From positions 1 to 64,000 of the forward strand of contig CAZOLV010000009.1 of the NCBI GenBank assembly GCA_964580725.1: a stretch of 64,000 nucleotides of DNA, in the 5' to 3' direction. This document shows, one piece after another, positions 43,924-49,938 of this stretch (positions are counted from its first letter, which is position 1; every line of letters begins with the position of its first letter). Under the pieces are notes generated by a model that searched no databases, was not told the DNA's origin, and was given only the letters and a program-made list of their open reading frames with translations. The position numbers and the translations under genes were made by a program. This DNA is from Amarolinea sp964580725 (GTDB lineage: Bacteria > Chloroflexota > Anaerolineae > SSC4 > Amarolineaceae).

Positions 43924-44712
43924 ATGAACACAGGCAAGAGCGCCAATTCGAGGAGTGAGGAAATCGAACCGATGACGAATTTGAGCCATGATATTCGTCG
44001 CTTCAACCGCTTCGAACTGAAGTACCTGGTGACACTGCGCCAGGCAGAGCAGGTCAAGCGGGCTTTGCGTGCCTTTCTGACGCCCGACGATCACGGCAGT
44101 CACAGCGGGCGCTATCCCCTGGCCAGCCTGTACTACGATTCGCCCGATCTGCGCTGTTATTGGGAAAAGGTGGATGGGGTGCGGGTGCGGCGCAAGCTGC
44201 GCATCCGGCGCTACGAGAACGGCGACATCCTGACGGAAGAGACGCCAGTCTTCGTCGAGATCAAGCAGCGGGTGGATCGGGTGACGCAAAAGCGGCGCAT
44301 CATTCTGCCCTATGGCGCTGCGCTGCGCCTGTGCAATCGGCGTGAACTGCCCGACTGCGAGCCGCAGGATCGGCCGGTGATCGAGGAGATCTTCGCCTTC
44401 CTTTGGCAGTACAACCTGCGCCCGGTCAGCATCGTGCGCTATCAGCGGCAGGCGTTCATCGGCGCCAGATATGAGCTGGGGCTGCGGGTAACATTCGACA
44501 CGGCGCTGACAACGCAAGTCAACCGCCTCGGCCTGCACGAACCCGCCTTTGGCTGGCCCATGCTTGGCGCCAACTGGGTGATCATGGAGATCAAGGTCAA
44601 TGAACGGCTGCCCTACTGGCTGACAGAACTGATCGCCGCCCACAATTTGCAGGCGACGCGCATCAGCAAGTATTGTCGCAGCGTCGAGGCGGCCAACGGG
44701 CTGCGCAGATAG
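43924..44712 (+). CDS. VTC-domain protein (polyphosphate polymerase-like)
   Basis: This is a 262-residue cytosolic protein with a VTC-type tunnel domain: RRFNRFELKYLVTLRQAEQV, YYDSPDLRCYWEKVDGVRVRRKLRIRRY in outline, VFVEIKQRVDRVTQKRR, and IMEIKVNERLPYWL near the end. These basic and acidic strands match the triphosphate-tunnel fold of the yeast Vtc4 polyphosphate polymerase. Bacterial homologues usually sit beside DUF4956 membrane proteins, as here (14 bp downstream). Activity on polyphosphate is inferred. ATG 43924 gives the longest frame; ATG 43972 (GAGG upstream) may be the real start because the control repeats reach 43909. Confidence 0.85.
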   Translation: MNTGKSANSRSEEIEPMTNLSHDIRRFNRFELKYLVTLRQAEQVKRALRAFLTPDDHGSHSGRYPLASLYYDSPDLRCYWEKVDGVRVRRKLRIRRYENGDILTEETPVFVEIKQRVDRVTQKRRIILPYGAALRLCNRRELPDCEPQDRPVIEEIFAFLWQYNLRPVSIVRYQRQAFIGARYELGLRVTFDTALTTQVNRLGLHEPAFGWPMLGANWVIMEIKVNERLPYWLTELIAAHNLQATRISKYCRSVEAANGLRR

Positions 44713-44725
44713 AGGAGGTTTTTTC

Positions 44726-45406
44726 ATGCAGGTGTTCGACTTTCAAGAGTTGAGCGGCGGATTTTCGGTGCTGGATGTGACGCTGGCGTTGACGCTGAGC
44801 TTTGCACTGAGCGCTTTCATCGGCTGGATTTACAAGATCACGCATCGGGGGGCGTCGTATACGCAGAGCTTCGTCTTCACGCTGGTGCTGAACGGCATGG
44901 TGACGGCGGTGGTGATGATGATCATCGGCTCGAACATCGCCCGGGCCTTCTCGCTGGTGGGGGCGCTTTCGATCATTCGCTTCCGCAACGCCATCAAGGA
45001 GACGCGCGATGTCGGTTTCATCTTCTTGACGATGGTGATCGGCATGGCCGTAGGGACGAAGTTCTATCTGCTGGCCATCATTGCGGCGGTGGTGATCAGC
45101 CTGATGATCCTGCTGATGACGCGTTTCAACTGGTACGCCCGCGAGATGTCCGGCCAGATTCTGCGCATCCAGGTGCCCGATGGGCTGCCGTTCGATACGA
45201 TGTTCGACCGGCTCTTCGTGAAATACACCAGTTCGTCCGAACTGATCAGCGTTGACTCGGCGCACGGCGGGCTGTTGACCGAACTGACCTACAGTATTGG
45301 GTTGAAGAAGCCCAATCAGATTCAGGAGTTCCTGGCCGAGATCAAGCGGCTGAGTGGCAACAACCAGGTGGCCCTGATCGCGGGCTACAACACGACGGAT
45401 CTTTGA
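44726..45406 (+). CDS. DUF4956 membrane protein
   Basis: This is a 226-residue membrane protein. Four hydrophobic helices fill the N-terminal 130 residues (VTLALTLSFALSAFIGWIYK, FVFTLVLNGMVTAVVMMIIG, FIFLTMVIGMAVGTKFYLLA and the following helix). The conserved loop NIARAFSLVGALSIIRFRNAIKETRDVGFIF in outline is diagnostic of DUF4956. The soluble C-terminal part looks like a small alpha/beta domain. The pairing with a VTC protein is a known genomic association, and the two may form a membrane-coupled polyphosphate unit; this is inference. AGGAGG lies upstream of ATG 44726. The last codons belong to a 34-bp direct repeat. Confidence 0.85.
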   Translation: MQVFDFQELSGGFSVLDVTLALTLSFALSAFIGWIYKITHRGASYTQSFVFTLVLNGMVTAVVMMIIGSNIARAFSLVGALSIIRFRNAIKETRDVGFIFLTMVIGMAVGTKFYLLAIIAAVVISLMILLMTRFNWYAREMSGQILRIQVPDGLPFDTMFDRLFVKYTSSSELISVDSAHGGLLTELTYSIGLKKPNQIQEFLAEIKRLSGNNQVALIAGYNTTDL

Positions 45407-45506
45407 TCCGCACAGACGAGAAAGGAAGACGACGTTGTGTTTGTTGACCGTCACGGTGCGCCAAGCGGCGGGTCTTTGATCCGCACAGATGACAAAGGAA
45501 GACGAC
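45400..45506 (+). repeat. 34-bp direct repeat carrying a gene end and ribosome-binding site
   Basis: Copies at 45400-45433 and 45473-45506 differ at only two positions and are offset by 73 bp. Each contains CTTTGATCCGCACAGA and AAAGGAAGACGAC. The first includes the stop codon of the DUF4956 gene; the second supplies the ribosome-binding site for the 34-codon frame that follows. Confidence 0.85.
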
Positions 45507-45511
45507 CGACA

Positions 45512-45616
45512 ATGAACCTGACATTTCAACGCCACTATTCGATCATCGTGCTGCTGGTCAGCGTGTTGACCTTCCTGGCGCTGGCGCTGGGCAATCAGAA
45601 AATCGGGGCAGGATGA
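45512..45616 (+). pseudogene. 34-codon remnant with signal-anchor, probable CotH-type gene start
   Basis: ATG 45512 begins a short frame (MNLTFQRHYSII, then a hydrophobic stretch VLLVSVLTFLALALGNQK) that stops at 45614. It has a good Shine-Dalgarno (AAAGGAAG) and reads as the membrane-anchor start of a longer protein. In VTC-DUF4956 gene sets the next gene is often a CotH-type kinase with such an N terminus, and none is present here. The most likely reading is a CotH gene that lost everything after codon 33; a genuine small membrane peptide is possible. Confidence 0.5.
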
Positions 45617-45739
45617 GTGAGTTTTCGAGAGTGCAAGGATTCGCACATGATGATGAGTGCTTCTCATGTTCACAATCCCCAATGTATCCGTTCGCAACTC
45701 AGCACTCAGCATTCAGCATTGAATCGGAGGAATAAGACG

Positions 45740-47605
45740 ATGAACAAGTTAGCAAAGGTGAAGAACCTTCTGGTGATGTTGGCGCTGTTGGCGACGCTTG
45801 GAGCCTGCAGCGGTGGGGGGACGAGCGGTGTGCAGCCGTCCGGCGCTAATGCGCAGGTGACGGCGGCGGCAAATGGCGCGACTGCGCAGACCGGGCAGAC
45901 GGCAGGAGCGGCGCAGGCGGCAACGTCTTTGCCAGAGGTGAAGTACGATGACGATGATCTGGCTGCGGGCGCACAAACCGGCAGCGTGACGACGATCCAA
46001 CTGGCAAAGGGCGGGGCGACGGTGCAGGGCAGCGGCGCAACCGTCTCGGCGGATGGCCGCGTGACGACGATCAGTGCGGCGGGCGCTTACAGCATCAGCG
46101 GCGCAACGAACGACGGCCAGATCGTGGTGGATACGCAGGATGCCGACGCAGTCACACTGACGCTGAACGGCGTCAATCTGACCAATCCGAGCGGCGCGGC
46201 GATCTATGTGGTCAGCGCCAACAAGACGGTGATCGTTCTGGCCGAGGGTACCGAAAATGTCGTGGGCGACGGCAAGGGCTATGTCTTCCCCGACGCCAAC
46301 AGTGACGAACCCAACGCAGCGATCTTCAGCAAGGACGATCTGACGATTGGCGGCAGCGGCGCCCTGACAGTGCAGGGCAACTACAATCACGGCATCGTGA
46401 GCAAGGACGATCTCAAAATCACCGGCGGGCAGATCAGCGTGACGGCGGTCAACGATGGCGTCAAGGGGCGCGACTCGGCGGCGATCAAGGACGGCCAGAT
46501 CACGATTCAGGCCGGCGGCGATGGCTTGCAATCGAACAACGACGAAGCGGCCGACAAGGGCTATGTGGTCATCGAAGGGGGCCAGTTGCACATCACGGCT
46601 GGGGCCGATGGGGTACAGGCGCAGACGCGGCTGCTGATCAGCGGCGGCGAGCTGACGATTCGCACGGGCGGGGGCAGCAGCGCCACTGCGACGGCTGACA
46701 GCGCCAAAGGCCTCAAGGCCGGCGTGGACATCACGATCAGCGGCGGCGTGTTCGACATCGAGTCGGCGGATGACGCGGTGCACTCCAACCAAAGCGTGAC
46801 GATCATGGACGGCCAGTTCACGCTGGCTTCCGGGGATGATGGCATTCACGCCGATGCGACCTTGACGGTCAACGGCGGGGAAGTGGTGATTACGAAGTCA
46901 TACGAAGGGCTGGAGAGCGATGTGATCACGATCAACGGCGGCAAGGTTTATCTGATTGCCGGGGACGATGGGATCAACGGCTCGAGCGGTACGGGCGGCG
47001 GCGGCGCGCCGCCCGCCGGGGGGCCTGGCGGCGGTGGTTTCGAGACGGGCAGCAGTCGCCTGGTCATCGGCGGGGGCGAGGTCGTGGTAGATGCGATTGG
47101 CGACGGTATTGACATCAACGGAACGATTGCCATGACCGGGGGGGTCGTGATCGTACACGGTCCGAGCGCCAACTTCAACGGGGCGCTGGACTATCTCGGC
47201 TCGTTCACGATCGAGGGCGGTCTCCTGATTGCCGCCGGCAGCGCAGGGATGGCCCAGGCGCCCAGCGCCGACTCGACCCAGTATTCGCTGGCGCACACTT
47301 TCGCCTCAGCGCAGGCGGCCGGCGCGCTCGTTCACATCGAGTCGTCGGCAGGAGAAGAAGTAGTGACTTTTGCGCCGCTGAGGACGTACCAATCGCTAGT
47401 GGTGTCGTCGCCGGAGATTACGAAGGGCGCAACCTATGTCGTCTACAGCGGCGGTCAATCCAGCGGAACTGAGGCCAATGGCCTCTACAGCGGGGGCGGC
47501 TACAGCGGCGGTGCGCAGGCGGCCAGCTACACAGTGACGAGCAGCGTGACAGGCAGCGTTGGCGGGGGCATGGGCTTTCCCGGCGGCGGCAGACGCCGGC
47601 CATAA
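45740..47605 (+). CDS. Lipoprotein with carbohydrate-binding (beta-helix-like) domain
   Basis: This is a 621-residue extracytoplasmic lipoprotein. The lipobox is TLGAC (C23). After a linker, most of the protein is a right-handed beta-helix-like repeat region (about 105-470) with recurring GGxxxI and DGI/DGV turns: NGVNLTNPSGAAIYV, AIFSKDDLTIGGSGALTV, HGIVSKDDLKITGGQI, DGVKGRDSAAIKDGQI, GVDITISGGVFDI. This matches proteins annotated as carbohydrate-binding domain-containing (DUF4353). The C-terminal part has FAPLRTYQSLVVSSPEITKG and a Gly-rich tail. ATG 45740 has CGGAGG 10 nt upstream. It follows the VTC/DUF4956 genes, a combination seen with CotH proteins; the ligand is unknown. Confidence 0.8.
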   Translation: MNKLAKVKNLLVMLALLATLGACSGGGTSGVQPSGANAQVTAAANGATAQTGQTAGAAQAATSLPEVKYDDDDLAAGAQTGSVTTIQLAKGGATVQGSGATVSADGRVTTISAAGAYSISGATNDGQIVVDTQDADAVTLTLNGVNLTNPSGAAIYVVSANKTVIVLAEGTENVVGDGKGYVFPDANSDEPNAAIFSKDDLTIGGSGALTVQGNYNHGIVSKDDLKITGGQISVTAVNDGVKGRDSAAIKDGQITIQAGGDGLQSNNDEAADKGYVVIEGGQLHITAGADGVQAQTRLLISGGELTIRTGGGSSATATADSAKGLKAGVDITISGGVFDIESADDAVHSNQSVTIMDGQFTLASGDDGIHADATLTVNGGEVVITKSYEGLESDVITINGGKVYLIAGDDGINGSSGTGGGGAPPAGGPGGGGFETGSSRLVIGGGEVVVDAIGDGIDINGTIAMTGGVVIVHGPSANFNGALDYLGSFTIEGGLLIAAGSAGMAQAPSADSTQYSLAHTFASAQAAGALVHIESSAGEEVVTFAPLRTYQSLVVSSPEITKGATYVVYSGGQSSGTEANGLYSGGGYSGGAQAASYTVTSSVTGSVGGGMGFPGGGRRRP

Positions 47606-47655
47606 TGAGTCTCGACGCCGCCCGCCGGCGTCACCCTGAAACCCAATCGGCTGTT

Positions 47656-47676
47656 GCGCCGGTTGGCAACCGGCGC
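47656..47676. repeat. Palindromic REP-like element
   Basis: The 21-bp sequence reads GCGCCGGTTG, one G, then CAACCGGCGC: two 10-bp arms around a single base. Degenerate copies of similar GCCGG palindromes follow up to about 47755. It may act as a terminator for the gene upstream, but no T-tract follows directly. Confidence 0.65.
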
Positions 47677-47774
47677 TCAGATGTGTAACGCCGGCTGCCA
47701 ATCGGCGCGATCTTTTCAGACGCCGGGTGCGAGGCAGCGTCCGGCGCTCGTAGATCCCGAAAGAAGATTGTGAC

Positions 47775-47920
47775 AGGATGCAAGCAAGGATGCAAGCAAG
47801 GATGAAAGCAAGGATGCAAGCAAGGATGCAAGCGAGGATGAAAGCGAGGATGCAAGCAAGGATGAAAGCAAGCAAGGATGAAAGCAAGCAAGGATGCAAG
47901 CAAGGATGCAAGCGAGGATG
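47775..47920 (+). repeat. 12-bp minisatellite ATG(C/A)AAGC(A/G)AGG, about 12 copies
   Basis: Head-to-tail 12-bp units with C/A and A/G variants run up to the start codon of a DUF427-like frame. Two units carry an extra AGCA that breaks the reading frame. The unit resembles the first codons of the downstream frame (ATG AAA GCA), suggesting expansion from the start-codon region. Confidence 0.9.
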
Positions 47921-48097
47921 AAAGCAATGTGGAATGGGGCGATTGTGGCCGAAAGCGACCAGAGGATCGTCGTCGAAGGCAATCACTGCCAGCCTGGCCG
48001 ACAAGATGACGCTGTTGGTGCGCGAGTATCTGAAGCAGGGGTAGAATGGACGGGCGGTCGCCGCCGGGATGCCGGCAGCACCGCAAGCGCGGGATGA
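47918..48097 (+). pseudogene. Truncated DUF427-domain gene fragment
   Basis: From ATG 47918 the frame gives MKAMWNGAIVAESDQRIVVEGNH, the start of the small DUF427 beta-fold family (normally about 95 residues with YFPP and CPWKG later). After the His the family resemblance stops and the frame runs into unrelated sequence. It is therefore a 3'-truncated remnant. It is in frame with the last units of the upstream minisatellite. Confidence 0.65.
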
Positions 48098-48130
48098 TGA
48101 AGGGCGTCTGGCGGCGTTGCGAGGTGAGGC

Positions 48131-48406
48131 GTGAGTGCCGACCTCGTCCAGCGGAATGTTCGGCGCTCCGCAGCACAATGGGCTTTCATCCAGCGGGTTG
48201 CCAAGACCGACGTCACGGTCAAGCTGCGACCGCATGTTGACCTCGAGTGCTTCATGCGGGTCTACGCCAACGCGGTCAGGCAACCGACCAACTACACGCT
48301 TGGACGAGACGCCTTTCGGTTGACCATTGCCACCGCAAGTGCTACAATTGCTCCAAACAGGCCCTGGCGCCGCCGTAATCCTCAGAGTCACGCATGTTGT
48401 TGGTAA
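48131..48406 (+). CDS. Hypothetical protein, possibly a gene fragment
   Basis: A GTG-started frame of 91 codons encodes AAQWAFIQRVAKTDVTVKLR, HVDLECFMRVYANAV and then a tail that looks non-coding. The middle reads like a natural small-protein segment, but I do not recognise the family with confidence. No clear ribosome-binding site is present. It lies in a stretch of other fragments, so a truncated gene is as likely as a working one. Confidence 0.3.
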   Translation: MSADLVQRNVRRSAAQWAFIQRVAKTDVTVKLRPHVDLECFMRVYANAVRQPTNYTLGRDAFRLTIATASATIAPNRPWRRRNPQSHACCW

Positions 48407-48618
48407 CCGGCCAAGGTAGCGAGGTTTGGCTGCGGACGGGCGCCTCGCCATTGGGGTGGGTCGTAAACGCGTGCTTCGACGGCACGCGGTCGCAATGATA
48501 GAATGCAGGCCAGTTCATCGAGTTGGCATCCAATACACAGGAGAGGTTGATACCATGTTGGACACCGTGACTCTGGATCATACAATTCAAGCGACAAGTT
48601 GTACAGGAGGTCCCGGCA

Positions 48619-48891
48619 ATGGTTGTCAAGGCGCTTTATCATGATGGGCTGCTGAAACCGGTCAAGCCCATTGACCTGACCGATGGCGAGTGGGTCGAGT
48701 TGGAGATCACGCGGTGTCTACCGGCGAAACCAGCCAATGTCATTTCGCTCAAAGGGATTTGGAGCCGGCATATTCAGCCAACCGACGAGGGAGACTGGGT
48801 TTCGGCTACCATTGCCGACATTCGGCGCGAGACCAGTGTCGAGCTTGAACGTCTGGCGGCAGAGTTGAGCGAGGCGCTCGCCGATGGCTAG
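48619..48891 (+). CDS. AF2212/DUF104-like antitoxin
   Basis: This is a 90-residue protein. The N-terminal part, VVKALYHDGLLKPVKPIDLTDGEWVELEI in outline, matches the beta-sheet DNA-binding module of AF2212-type antitoxins (usual form: xVxAxYExGVLKPLxPLxLxEGxxVxL). The rest is helical and would bind the toxin. AGGAGG stands 9 nt before ATG 48619. The following PIN-domain gene overlaps its end by 8 bases, the usual antitoxin-toxin order, but that toxin is truncated, so the antitoxin may be an orphan. Confidence 0.78.
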   Translation: MVVKALYHDGLLKPVKPIDLTDGEWVELEITRCLPAKPANVISLKGIWSRHIQPTDEGDWVSATIADIRRETSVELERLAAELSEALADG

Positions 48892-49156
48892 GCCAGCCGT
48901 GTATGTTGCAGACACCCACAGTCTGCTCTGGTATCTATACGATGTGCCGCGTTTGGGATCGCGTGCGGAGGTGGCCTCTCGCGAGGTGAGCGCCGGCCGG
49001 GCTACCCTCCTGATTCCGGCCATCGTTCTGGCGGAGATTGTGCATATCGTCGAACGCCGTCGCCATGACATCAGATGGCTGAGCCATGATCCTGCGGCCG
49101 CGAGGGACGCTGTCACGCCGTTTGTCGAGGGCAACGACGACCAACCAAACTTGTGA
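48884..49156 (+). pseudogene. C-terminally truncated PIN-domain (VapC-type) toxin
   Basis: The first 62 or so residues are a typical PIN domain: YVADTHSLLWYLYDVPRLGSRA with the first catalytic Asp, and IPAIVLAEIVHIVERRRHDI with the conserved Glu. A full VapC has about 130 residues and two more acidic residues near the end; here the frame diverges after RRRHDI and stops at 90 codons. The missing half contains part of the active site, so RNase activity is unlikely. Confidence 0.75.
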
Positions 49157-49209
49157 GGCAAGCCAACGCGTGCTATACTGCCCCATCCTACGAAACGGGA
49201 GTCTAGGCG

Positions 49210-49803
49210 ATGCAGCCAACGTTGTTTGCGAATCGTTTTCTGATGGGCGGTTTGCGCCGTCCGGCCAGTTTTTTGATGCGCCGGGCCGGCTGGCGCGTGG
49301 AAGGGCAGCCGCCCGCCCTGCCCAAGTACGTCATCGTCGGGGCGCCGCACACATCCAACTGGGATTTCTTGTTGATGCTCGGCGTCATCTTCACAGTGCA
49401 GATCGAACCCTACTGGCTTGGCAAGCACACCGCCTTTCGCTGGCCGTTAGGCGGGCTTTTCCGCTGGTTGGGCGGCATCCCAGTGGACCGCAGGAAGGCC
49501 AACGGCCTGGTGAGCCAACTGGTCGAGATTTTTCACGCCAGCGAAAGGCTGGTTCTCGTCATCGCGCCGGAAGGCTCGCGCCGCAAGGTGCACACCTGGA
49601 AGACCGGCTTCTACCATATCGCCCGCGGCGCCCAGGCGCCTCTGGCCCTCGTCTCACTCGATTACGCCCGTAAGGTGGTCGGTTTCGGGCCGGTGCTGAC
49701 ACCAACCGGCGACCTGGAAGCCGACATGAAAGAGATTCGCACCTTCTTTGCCCAGGCCACCGGCAAGTATCCTCACGAAACAGTCCAGGCCACCCTCGCA
49801 TAG
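49210..49803 (+). CDS. 1-acylglycerol-phosphate acyltransferase-like (PlsC family)
   Basis: This is a 197-residue acyltransferase. The catalytic HxxxxD is HTSNWD (about residues 47-52), and the acceptor-phosphate motif is APEGSRRK. The family is membrane-associated and transfers acyl groups in phospholipid synthesis; this short form with HTSNWDFLLML is common among PlsC-like proteins of uncertain acceptor. It stands alone between the toxin remnant and the sensor kinase. ATG 49210 follows GGGAGTC. Confidence 0.85.
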   Translation: MQPTLFANRFLMGGLRRPASFLMRRAGWRVEGQPPALPKYVIVGAPHTSNWDFLLMLGVIFTVQIEPYWLGKHTAFRWPLGGLFRWLGGIPVDRRKANGLVSQLVEIFHASERLVLVIAPEGSRRKVHTWKTGFYHIARGAQAPLALVSLDYARKVVGFGPVLTPTGDLEADMKEIRTFFAQATGKYPHETVQATLA

Positions 49804-49938
49804 GGTCTGGCGCCCGCCTGCGGCATGTCAAGTTGACCGGCTGGCCGTGCGCAACGCCGGCGCTGAGCCGGCCGGCGCAGTTCGACATCGAGGCATTGGC
49901 CAATCGCGCCGGGGGGTTTTGGGCGCGAGGAGGTGACC

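Larger units (their letters stand above)
47606..48618. other. 1-kb low-coding stretch: palindromes, minisatellite and gene fragments
   Basis: Between the beta-helix lipoprotein and the antitoxin gene there is no intact gene. It holds palindromes near 47656-47755, a 12-bp minisatellite at 47775-47920, a DUF427 fragment, and an ORF of unknown origin at 48131. The last 200 bp show nothing recognisable apart from AGGAGG just before ATG 48619. Confidence 0.6.

Noticed and set aside
47775..47920. Possible CRISPR array
   Set aside because: The 12-bp units are directly head to tail with no unique spacers, so it is a minisatellite.
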